This document shows positions 41,701 through 53,700 of a DNA stretch of 64,000 nucleotides, in pieces. Each line of letters starts with the position of its first letter. Position 1 is the stretch's first letter. A model generated the notes under the pieces. It had not been told where the DNA came from, made no database searches, and saw only the letters and a list, made by a program, of their open reading frames with translations. Origin of the DNA: Symsagittifera roscoffensis (Eukaryota > Xenacoelomorpha > Acoela > Convolutidae). The DNA lies in contig NC_087066.1 in the NCBI RefSeq assembly GCF_963678635.1, positions 37,829,755 through 37,893,754 of the forward strand, read 5' to 3'. The position numbers were made by a program, and so were the translations under genes.

Positions 41701-44700
41701 CCATTTTTAGCTATGACTGTCGAATATGCCTGAGCAGGGGTGGATCTAGGCTTTTCGCGAGGGGGGGGCTGATTTTCAAAAAAAAAGTACGGAAAATTTT
41801 ATTGACCTGTTTTTTAGGTCGACCAAACTGATTTTCCAAGCTCTCACAAACCACTATAAAGGCGCGATTTTGACCAAATTTTCTGCGCCACAGGCAAAAA
41901 AAGCTAGAAAAGGCGTTAGAAGCACTTTTTGAAAAGTTTTAACCAAAAAATTTAGTTTTTTTTTCGGCGCGTGGTTCCCCCCAAAAATTAGTACATATTT
42001 TTGCGCCTTCAGAAAAAAATTTAGGGCCCGTCAGCCAAAAATGATCTCAAAATAGTACCAAGGGGGGACCTTTTGGCCTATTGCGTTGATTTGTATCAAA
42101 GAAATGTCAAAATTGAAAGAATAACTGAAATTCAAAGAGCATTTAAAATTATATATATATTTTTTAAAACTTCAAATAAACACTTCATCTGTGTTAGGCT
42201 TTTCTTCGAATTTATTAATATTTTTCCACCTATTTGGTGGCTATGTTTTCAACATCCGACACTGAAATTAGGAACAAGAAATCATAACAATAGCAAATGA
42301 TCCTTTTTGAGAAGCGTATAGAAGTGTGTTTTGTTCTATGTAGACAAGAAGTGTTGGCCTTTGCTATCAGACAGTACAACTGTTTTGCGGGAGACGCGTA
42401 CATCAAATCTCAGGAAGATTTCTGCCTCATGTGCTCTTGGTGAGTTCACTCTTTTTCTCAAGTCAACAATTTGCTAATTTTATTCATGAAATAATGTACC
42501 AACTTTCTAAAATTTGACCGTTTAGTTATGAATGCATTTATGTTTTTGTCTTGGGAAAAAGTTGCCTCTCGGTTTAAAATTGATAGTTGGGTTCATAGAA
42601 CCTAGTTGGGTTCCTAGAGCTTGCAATGACGAAAAAATGGTCTTGTTATGTTTCTAAAAAGCTTAAAAAGGCAACTAGCACAAATACAAAAGTTTTGTTC
42701 TTAAAAACTCTGATGCACATAAAATGTTTCTGAAAACTTCGATGCGCATACAAAGTTTCTGAAGGTTTTGAGGCGCATAAAAAGGTTCATTTGTATATAG
42801 GTATCGAAAAAGTGATCCTCTGATGTGAGGCAGAGTCATTAGCCTTAACGTCTTCTCTCTTCAATTAATTGTAGCTCTTTTTCAGTATCGTTCTTAGCGG
42901 ATTCGATTTGAGGCGACTCAAGTTTTCATATTCTGTTTCTTCCTCGGAAGTGAGGTCTCACCTGGCTCCTAAAAGATTCGTACTGTCCCAGTTCCTGGTC
43001 ATGGAGATGCTGCAGGGTCTTTACCAACTATCGTAAGTCGCTTTCTCGTCTCTCCGGTGAATCGCAGTACTGAGGGTTGATTAAAATGACTTAAAAGTCT
43101 GTTTTTGAACCTTGTTTTTTGGCCATAGAGTGTCTTGTCTTTTGATGTTCCCTCAATGCCTCACCAAGAATTGCAATTAGCAGTTATGTTAGCCAATAGT
43201 GATTGATTTTTCGAAAATTTGAAACAAGATTTTGAATGTGTTAAGCAGTCAATTTTGAACAGTGAAAGCAAGGTGATTGGTATAATATGTTTTGGCTAGT
43301 AGTTCTAGTTGAGGGTGTCTTAATTGAACTCTTGCTTAGTAATGTGCCGACTCGGGCTAGGTCTTTTAGCTGACCATAGAGTGTCTTGTCTGTTGATTAG
43401 GTGATCTTCCCTCAATGCCTTTAAGCCGACCGGTCTTTTAGCCGGCTCAAAACAATTAACAAGGGAAGTTCAACTCCAGACTGCATGTGTCATTACTTTG
43501 TTCATCTAGCTAAAAGACCCCAATGGTGGTCTGCTAAAAACGGTCCACGCTGACTTTGATTTGTTATCTAACTATTTAGATTTTACCTTTGTTATGTAAT
43601 CATTTAGATTCTACCTCTCAGTGCGCAACTGCAGTATGAGAGCACTGGAACATGTCTCCTTCCGAACTAGACACTCCCTCACGCCAAATCTCATCATGCT
43701 AGCCGACTCAATTTGCACGGCTGTAGATCGCAGCTGCCTCAAACAGAACCGAGACATCCTAGCAGAGCCAGAGGTTCTTTTTAATATCTTGTTTTGTTAA
43801 AATAATAATAAATTGTTTTCTGGTTCATACTTAATGACACAATTATCGAATAATTTAGTTCAGATTTTTAAGCCTGAGCGAATGTCATCAGAGCGTATGT
43901 CCCATTTTAAGAAATGTCCCAACCACGCAGTGGTCAAGACCTTTGTATTTAGGTGTTTTTCGTATGTTTATTGAAAATTCGAGCACCACAAAAAACTTCG
44001 ACGTGTCAGTCAAAATTCGAACAGTCTTTAAAATTCAAAAAAATCTTGGTGCCAAGAAAAAGTGTTTTTTTTTCGCAAAATATATCCAAAACATTTACTT
44101 GCTCAGCAGTTGGCTACTTCAGTTTTTGTTGAAGTAAGTTTATCTGCTGGGTTATGTTTTGTCATTGAGTTGAAGCATTCCGGGGAAATTGTTGAAGCAA
44201 GTTTATCTGCTGGGTTATTTTTTGTCATTGAGTTGAAAAAAAAGATCTCTGCGTTGTGATAGATAACGAATATTTTGCAATCAAATAAATCAGTGCAAAA
44301 AGTGAAAGTTAATTGGTAGAAAACAAGGGCAGATCTAGGACTCTCTCGAGAGGTGGGAGCAGTGGTCTCATTTTGAAAAAATTTCGTCATTTTTGTCGAC
44401 ATTTTTAAGGAAATTTTTGAGAAAAAAACAAGCCAAAAAAGGCGGCACATTTTGGACTTTTTTGACCGAAAAATTGAGTTTTTTCGGCGCGCGCTCCCCC
44501 TCTAAATTGGAAAAAATTACGCTTTTATGTTTTTTTTTGAAAAAATACGCCTTTAGAAAAAATATAGGAGAGTCAGCCAAAAAAAAAGATATCTCAAAAT
44601 AGTACAAAAGGGGGACCCTTTAGGTCGGCAGGGGTTCGAATCCCTGAGTGGAGAGGGGCGTCCGCCTCTCCCCAAAATCCACTGGTGGTAGAAACGATAA

Positions 44701-47700
44701 TTTATAAAGGTTCGTTTGTGTTTGAAGGTTTCCTACCAGGAGCGCCAGGCAATAGTAACCTCAGATTCACTTCGCATCGCAGCTCGACGAGAAAGCATCC
44801 GACTCGATAAGCTCGAAAACTTTGGACCCCACATTCACGGTGAGTCAATTCTGCTTTAAAATGAAATTTTCGGGCAATGTTGACTCCCTTGATTTCATGC
44901 AATACTATACTCGTACATGTTAACAAATTTCTCTGACTTCTCTTTAGTTTTTTTTGCTCTGTTGAAATAAACTGGTTTATATAGCGTCTAAAATGGAATT
45001 CCTTTTCGACCGTTGCTTAACGTTTTTGCTAACCAAATTTAGGCAAGTTTTATGTTTTTTTTTCAAAGAATATTTTTTGGAGTTTATTTGCTTGCTAGTT
45101 TTTTTTAAGAGTCATGAACGCATTGAAGTTTCTTATACTGGTCTTAGTGATTTTTTTGGGGAGAAGTTCTTATAAATGCTCTAATAAATACAGAAGTGCA
45201 TTCATTCATATTAATAAATACATTTAAGAGTTCTGCTCAAATCTGCTAAAAGTTAAGAAAGTTGCGCTCACCAGCAACGAAAGGGAAATTGCCGCGAAAC
45301 AAGCTGATGGACTTCTAATTTCGAAAATCGATTTTAACATTTCAGCGGAAGAATTTTTAACCAATGGTTTTGTTTTCTCAAATTGAGTTAACTTTATCAA
45401 AAAAATGTCAATCGTAAACTCTTCCTGAAGTTCAAAGAGCTATAAGGCCATATATTTTTTACTTGCAAATTTGAAAGTTGAAAATTTTCTTTTCAAAAAA
45501 CGACAGTTTATTTCTGTTTCATTGGGTTAATTGACTCTTTTCCAACTGTCTGTTGGCTTTATTTTATTCAATCATTTTTTGACTTTCACGGAATTTTTCT
45601 GTACCATTTGATAGATATGTTTGTCCGGAGCTCAAAGGCTAAAGCCATAACTGTGATTTTTTTTTCGCGAAAGTATGGGAGGTTGGAAAGTCGACAATTT
45701 GGTATGTTAACGCGCGATATATTGAATTCGTATTTCACAGTTAAGCTGCCGAGTAAGTTTTTTTTGGTCTTCTGATCAGGCCACGACGCTAAATACATTC
45801 CTTTCTACTTAAATATCGTGATGGGGATAAACTGAAAAAATATATATTCATATATATTTGAGTTTATTTAAGAGTCGATGAGCGTAGTTCAGACTCTTAT
45901 ATAGGCCGCGATGATTTTTTTGTTCTGGAAAATGTCTTCGAAATTCACTTTTTGGGTTTTACATTTAATTTCTTTTGTAATTTACTTTGTTAAAAGGAAG
46001 GCAAACTCCACTATCGGACAGCGAAAGTGTAAAAGTTGCGAAAAACGTGATCGACTTCTAGTTTCGAAAGTGGAATCTACTTTTCAGATTTCCTAGCGAA
46101 ATAAAAGTTTACTCTTTGATCCAGTTATCTCCAAATGGGTCAATGTTATCAAAAAAATGCCAACCGTAAATTGTTCTAGAAGTTCAAAGAGCCTTAAGGG
46201 CGTCAATTTTTTTTCTTTGAATTTCGATGAAAAACAAGTGAGTATTTATCTGTTACCTAGCGTTCATTGACTTTTTCAAACTGTCTGTGGTCTATGTTAT
46301 TAGACTTGCGATAGCAAGTTTTTTGTAACCGGGTACTAGACTTTTTTCCCGTAAAAACTTTGTTCACAGAATAGTCAAAACATTGTGGTTGCTTTTAGTG
46401 TTTCGATTTATGTATGCTGTTTTACTAGCCCTGACTTCTAATGTTTTTTTGCTTAAAACTTTAATCTGGCCAAATGATTCCATTCTAAATTTTATCGGCT
46501 TTGTGGTCTTTTATTGCCCGGGTTTGTGGTCTTTTATTGCGTCGTTTGATAACCGGAAAATTATTCATCTGCGTGTGTGTGTCTTTTGGTGGGGAGGGGG
46601 CTCGCATACTTCTAAATTAGTTTTTGTTTCACTATTTTTTTTGGCTGAAACGGTTGCTGCTCAGGTACTTGACGTTTTTTACCGCTCGGGATGTTAGCTT
46701 CCCATTCTAATTTCATATTCTATTGTCTTGGCATATTTTTTTCTTTTCAAAAAACTGGTTTTATTTTTTTTGATTTATCTAGTTTTTTGGTAGTTCAGAA
46801 TGTTTTCGATTTTTTTGATTGAATCGCAAGTAGTTTTGCTTCGCCTCTCAGTTTTTAGGTGGCCTTAAAGTGCAGTAGGAATATTCAGAGCTTTGTGCTG
46901 ATAGGCGAGCAGTCTTATTGTGTCGCAGTGAAGACATTCATATAGGTTGCTATAATTTTTTCAGGAATGTTTTGTTTGCGCTGAGTTTTTTTTCTTCTTA
47001 AGTTCAGCTCATTGCCTTTGTGAAAAGGAAGGCAAAATCCAAAATCAAACAACAAGAGTGTAAAGGTAAGGAAAATAAAGATTTTTAAATTTGAATGTGG
47101 ATTTTAATTTTTAGATTTCATAGCGGTATAAATAATCTACACATGCTTCCAGTTTTCTAATATTGTGTTATTTTATTCAAACAAAGTGCCGATCATAAAT
47201 TGTTCTTGAAAACAAAATAGCTTTAAGGCCATTTATAAAGAAACATGTCTGTATTTTTTATTTTCTTTTTGCTGATTTCCAACTGTATCTTGTCTATGTT
47301 TTTCAATGAGAAATGAAGCGCATTGCTTTTGCAAAGCAATATTTTCCTATGCTATCAGTATTTAATTGACAATATTAATTTGATTTAATTTACTCTTTTA
47401 GCTTTTGAGAAATGATTAAAATTGGTGGCTTTCTTTTTTGTTCTGCTTGTCTGCGCTTGATTTTAACTTTCAAATGTGAGTCTAGTGTTAAGAACTTCAA
47501 GATTAAAAATGAGATTGGATTAATTTCTAGCTCATCGATCTTAGTATAGCTGGAGCTCAATAATTTTTTTCCTGCGATCTGTTGTCAATGATCAAATTTA
47601 ATTTGTTACTTGAAAACCGTAACCTTGTCTTGTTCTAACTCGTACATGTACAGTAATCAAATTATTACCAAATTCTACTAAATCATTGTTTTGCCAAATT

Positions 47701-50700
47701 ATCGATATTTGCTAGGATTTTTTATTTTCACTGCACGTGAACATGTTTATTAAATAAACAACACCTGGCAATTTTTAAGAAACACCCAAAAGTAAAAGAC
47801 GGTCAAGTGCCGCCTACGTCAAGAGTTCGTAAGTAGAGTCTTTCGCTCCTTTCCTTTAATAGGGTCAAGTTGCAATTCAAGGCCGAAAGACGGAAAATGC
47901 GGAAAATTTTACTAATTAATCAGATTTCAGTTCAAAAGTTTGAAATCAATAAGCTTAAAATTGGGAAAAGCCTTCTGTATTTTGGACATTTTTTGACAGA
48001 TCAAAGGACATTGATTGAGTGAACTTTTGCGTTCCTTCGGCCTTGAGAATAGCCCCCATTTTAATCTATTTCTCTATCTGTCTCTGACAGTTATCTCTCA
48101 GGGGATTGATGATGGAGACACCGACTGTTGTTTCGCTGCAAAAAGAAGTTGCATTTTGATGCAGTTATTTCAGTAGAAGATGATTTGTTTTGTCAAACAG
48201 CAGACAGAAAGTGCCGATTTCTTAAGATTGCTTAAAATGGTTTTGAAACTTTTATTGTATTTTTCAGTCTTTTTTGAAATATTCAATATTTTTCTGTGAA
48301 GCGAACAATTATTTTAGCATCATTATCCCTTCATCGTAGCAAAATGATGAGAAATTCTAGAAAGAAGTGGACTGCTTTTTGACAACACGTCTTTCGGTTT
48401 GATTGTTACAGAGTTGGAAATGGTTGCGGCTTCAAATTGGGAAGAACTAGCATCTGATTATTTTTCCAATTAAACTCGAAGATATTATGTAATAGAAATA
48501 AAAGATCCGGATATTTTGACTCGGTTTTTCAATTTTCAACTCTCGGACACTGAATGCATGAACAACATACTTTCAGAACTATGCCCAGCATGACATGTAT
48601 TCACCTGGTTCGCTTCTTACAGCAGCAAAAATGGTTTCATTGCGGCTTAAATTTTTCGCAATTGAATTCGCTGATCTATTTTCTTTCAAGTTTTAAAATT
48701 CTACTCGGTGATTTTTTTGTTCACGTTATTTTTTTTTTCGCGATTTGACTACTGATTTCTTTTTTTAATTAAGTTCATTTCTTTTGTTTGAAGGAACGCA
48801 AACTCCACCATCAAACAGCAAAAGTGTAAAAAAAAGCGTCAGCATCGAACAGAAAAAGTGTCAAAAAAGCGCCAATTATAAATTGCTCTTGAAATCCAAA
48901 GAGCTTTAATGCCATGTGTTTTTTTGTTTGCAATTTTCAAAAAAAAACAAGTCTTTTTTCTGTTTCCTTAAGTTTATGACTCTTTTTCGACTGTTTGTTG
49001 GCCATGTTTTGGATAACAATTTGACTACTTTCTAGTTTTGCTTAAAATATCAATAGAGCGGAAATAAATAACGTAATTCATCTTCAGCTTTGATTGAAAT
49101 TCCATTTAAAAAAAATGCGTGGGTTAGGATTGAGTTCTGAAAATGAAGCTCAGAAAAGGGAAATGCAAATAAGCGAATTGTTGTGTTCATCTACCGTGAA
49201 TCGTTTTGCCAGCGGATTTCTCAAGAATAAAGAAATTGCGATGTTTTCTGTGATAAGCAACTTTTTTCAACATCATAACAATTCAAAGAAACAAAATCTA
49301 AATTCCTGGGAGAATTTGTTCTTTTATCGCATTTATTAATCTGCTGGAAATTGCCTTAAATTTTTATCATTCTATTTTAATGTTATTCGATTTGATGTCT
49401 TCGTAAGAATTATTACCCTGAATGTAGCTGTTTATTTTTTATCCCATACGCAACTGGAATGTCAGACTGCATCTTACTAGCAGACTGAACTAAAATCTAT
49501 TGAATTAAGTAGGTTCATGCAAGGGGAGTGTTTATATTTATAGACGTGGTATTTCGAACCTAAATCAACTTGACCAAAATAGAATTATGTAACTAGCGCG
49601 ATGTCAAAACAATTCACCCTGCCTGCGTCACAGCAATGAAGGCACAAAATTAGAAGATAAAATTTGGGTGACGTTATAAAAAAATGATGGTCCAAATGAC
49701 GCACTTGTGTTTAACCTTGCAGTCTTGTGGACGGAAAAGAGGCTTGAAAAATGTAATCTGAATTTAATCGAAATCTGAAAGTAGCCTGTTCTGCCATGCA
49801 AGGTTTTTACTGATAATGCTAAAGAATGGATGACAATTTCAATTTAACTTTGTTCAAATGATCCGGAAATCGGGAGTTGCTTAGTAGTTACATACCGGGA
49901 AAAGTTCATTTGCCATCCGCTAGAATATAGACAGACGTTATCAGAATGCTACACTTAACCAAGTTCAATAGTTAAATGCTGATTTAAACCAGAACCAATA
50001 TGGAAGTGATTATCAGACGGTTCGTCGATTAAGATGCCGATATTATTTTTGAGGAGTTTTGAAGAAAATTGTCCAGACTTTAGATAGAAGTGACGGGATG
50101 TTTGTGCTCGTTGTTTTTAAGAGTCGATGAACGTTTTGAAAACTCTTAAAGATCGTGATGACTTTTTAAATTTGATTTTTCACGGTTCAACTTTTGAGTT
50201 GTTAAGTCAAAAAGGAAAGGATTTGTTTGTTAAAAGGAAAGCAAACTCCACAATCGAACAGCAAAAGTGTAAAGGTCACGAAAAACGTGATCAAATTCTA
50301 GTTTTGAAAATGGATTTAAGATCCAGCGGGACAAAATTACCTTATTACTGCAGTTTTCTTAAATTGGGATAAAGTTATCTAGTGTCAATCGTAATTCGTT
50401 CTACAATTTCGAAGAGTTTTAAGGCACAGTCTCTAAATCTGTTCAGGCTCAATTTTACTTTTACGATATTTTGTAGCAAATGGACCTGCTGATAAACCCT
50501 TAGATTATATGCGCTTAAAAAGCATTTTTCGAATCGTTTGTATTGCAAAATTGGAATAATTATTTGGTTAAGTTGAATATTTTTTGTTCCGAACACTTCA
50601 CGAAATGAGAAGGGTTTAAGGCGTTGTGTGTTTTTTCCGTGAGTTCAGAAAATTTTTGTGGTAAAATATGATAACCTTTTTAAAACTCTTTAGCCGTGAA

Positions 50701-53700
50701 TTGGCAAGAGTGCCTCAGGAAAAGCTGTTTTGTTTTGTGTTTTGACTAATTCGACACTGAATTTGAACCTAATTGTTATTTCTGATTAAGAGTCATGACC
50801 GTATTGAATACTCTTATTTAGGTCTTAGTGATTTTTTTCCAGGTAAAAATCCTGAAATTTGTTCAGGTTGAAATTTGATTTTTTTTAATTGATTATTTTT
50901 TACTTTTATGATTATGATTTACTTTAACTTGTTGTGGTTAAGTCAAAAGAAAGAAATGAATTGAGCCTTATTTTTTTAACTTTCTAGAATTATCGATCAA
51001 TCTGACTTCACAAATTTGAGAAATGAATCCGATTTTGCTCTTCAAATATATTCTTCGCTTAAGTTGAGTTTGACAAATGAGCTTTAATGATATTAAAGTG
51101 TTTAGAATCGATTAATCAAGGATAGTTTCGCTTAACTCGATTTCTGGATAAAATAGGAGATATTTTGCTATTTTTCGAATATATTTCACAAAGCATATAT
51201 TTTAAAATTGTCAAAATCTGATTTTTTTTTGCTTAGCAAACAGTTTTATAAATTGTTCACGCTCAAATTTGATTTTTCTCGGTTTGAATTATGATTTATG
51301 TTTCAAATCTTTTCAAAGTCATTTGCTGAAAGGAAGATCAATTACGCTCTGCAATTACGAAAGTGCCAATGGCTCGAAAAAATGACTTAAAGTTAAATGT
51401 GAATTATAATTTTTAGAATTCCTAGCGGAATAAAGCATTTATCTAATAATCGAGCTTTCTCAAATTCGGTCAATTTTCTCACAAAAATGTTAGTCAAAAA
51501 TTTTCTGGAAATTCGAAGAGCTTGTTGGCCAGTTATTTTTTCTTTGAAATTCAAAATCGACTATAAATAACTAGTCCTCTTGGTCCGCTGTCTTTTGGCT
51601 TCGTTTTTCTCAAACTCGGAAAGTTGAAAGTTTTTCAATCATTGTTTTGTTACATTTGTGACAGCAAGTGTATTGCAATCGGGTACTAGTCTTTTTCCTC
51701 CGTAAATAACTTGCTTCACAGGATTTTAACAGCACATTTAAGTAGTTGTACTTCTAAAGCTGAAAATGTTTACAGATTTATATATTTTTAGGCTTTATGA
51801 TTTTGTCCCAATTTTTTGTCGGCTTATTTGCCGGAATATTTATTTAGTAACATTTAAAATAGCTTTTAAGTACTTTTTCGATTCAATTCAGAAGATTGTT
51901 AATGTATTGATTTTAAGTTTTGGTTCTTGTTTTCGATTTTTTTCACCCTTAAATACGTGCAATCGCTATCAAGTATCTCAGCATCTTAAGTAGGTTTAGG
52001 CATTTTCTTTTTAAAACCCTTCAAGGTGATTGCACTGCGTATTATTTCAATAATTAAATATTTGAAAAAAAAAAACATAAATTTCCGGAAAGTTTTTGGT
52101 TGCAATTTTGACTTGGCAGTTTTGTCTAGGAAGGTATTTGGCAAGTGATGCTCCAGATTCAGAAACTGTTGTGCTTTCTGGCTGAAAATTTTTGAATTAT
52201 TTTTGTTTTTTCACTTTTTTCTTTGTTCATTTATTGTTTTCGTTTTTTGTTGGTGTCATTTTTGTTTTCTGTTTTTGTTGGGATTCAACTCTCTTTCCGT
52301 TGCGTATTAACTTCATATTTGATAATATCGATGTAATCAATATCAGTTGATGAAGTCTATAGGTAGTAATTTAATTTCACAGAGTTTTTATAGGCTTTCT
52401 AGTAACTGTTCTCAATTGTGGCAGTTGTTTTGAAATTTTGTATTAAAATGTTTTTATTTTTCTTTTTTAATTTCTTTTTGGTTTTTGTTTATAGCAAATA
52501 TTCGAGAGTTATTTTTCACAAACCCTTAGAACCTTAAGTTTCTAAAAGTCATGTGGTTTGTTTGGTTCCAAGAATTTTTCAAAGTTTTTTTGGGTCATCA
52601 TTTTTTTAAACCAAACTTCACTTTTTTTTCAGTTTCATCTTTTGTTGTGAGACAGAATTGAATGAAGTTTGTAGAGCATGAACCCTTTTTATATTTAAGG
52701 CAATTGCTTTTTATAAAAGCCGACGATATCTTCAACAGAATTCATTGAATTATTTCACTTTTCGTGTGAGATAGATTTTTTCTATTTGATTTTGCATCGC
52801 TAGTGGTGCGAAGCTCTGCTTCGCCTCTGGGTCTAATTTTTCGTTTCCCTGACTCTATTGAATTTTTCCAACTGTCTGTTGACTAGGTTTGTTGATTTGG
52901 TTTTCTCAAATTGGGTAAGTTTTTTGAAAAATTGTTCTATCATACGAAAGTGCTTTTAATTGACGGAGCTGTAATGCGATGTAATTCGTTCTCAAAATTC
53001 ATTTATCTGTTTGTTTGCTTTTATTTTTTTAAAGCTGTGCTTTTGCAAATCATATTGTTTAAATTGTGATATTTTGAATTCGCAAAAAAATACGATGTTT
53101 TTAACGCAAATTCACGATTTACAAGCTAAATTTTGGTTGTTGAAAACTGGAATACAAGCATTTTTCTCTAGTCTGCTCGAAGATGCCTGTACCTGAAGAC
53201 TATTTGTTCTGAATTGAGTTAATCACCTGTTTTCAGGCGCAGAAGCTCCCACAATGAGAATGGGTCACAATAATAAAGACAACATTAGACGCCTGGGGCC
53301 GATTGACGATAACCAACGAGATTTGCACCAGAATAACCCGACAAATAATCACTTCTCTGATAAACAACAGAAACCGTCCAAGTTCGAGTACTCTCCAGAT
53401 TTGAAAACAATCGAAGGTTCCCCGAATCGCTTTAAAATCCAATTGGCTAACGAAAACTCAACGGTGAGTTCAAGTGTGATGACGTCGAAACATTTTCACG
53501 GCCGCTCCGAACTCCGAACATCGCAGCTGCAACAAAACTCGATTGAGATGTACTCGCACACAACAACAACAACAACAGGTGAATCTCAAAATTTTAGTGC
53601 AGTGAACAATATTAATCACGGAGCTGAATACTCCTCCCCACACAACTCCACCGGCGGGAAGTTCAAGAAGAACCACAGTAGCAGCCAATCCAGTTTTAAT

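Larger units (their letters stand above)
37235..42343 (+). other. hyccin intron 6 (5.1 kb)
   Basis: AT-rich, no gene found. It contains an inverted repeat pair (38208-38638 with 40241-40731), MITE copies at 39011 and 41735, a poly-C/poly-A tract at about 38550, and a short tRNA-like remnant near 39410. Confidence 0.7.
44840..53236 (+). other. hyccin intron 10 (8.4 kb)
   Basis: AT-rich, no gene. It is mainly diverged copies of repeat family B (about 45.1, 45.9, 46.9, 48.8, 50.1, 50.8 and 51.2 kb) and hairpin-ended family C (46.3-46.86, 51.66-52.84 kb). The parts at 47.3-48.7 and 49.0-50.1 kb show nothing I can assign. Confidence 0.7.

Noticed and set aside
46383-46697. 104-codon frame with hydrophobic segments
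   Set aside because: T-rich repeat family C sequence; hydrophobicity follows from poly-T, and no homologous frame is kept in other copies.
36400-52800. Repeat spacing that could suggest a CRISPR array
   Set aside because: Repeats are hundreds of bases long, diverged and irregularly spaced in a eukaryotic intron.
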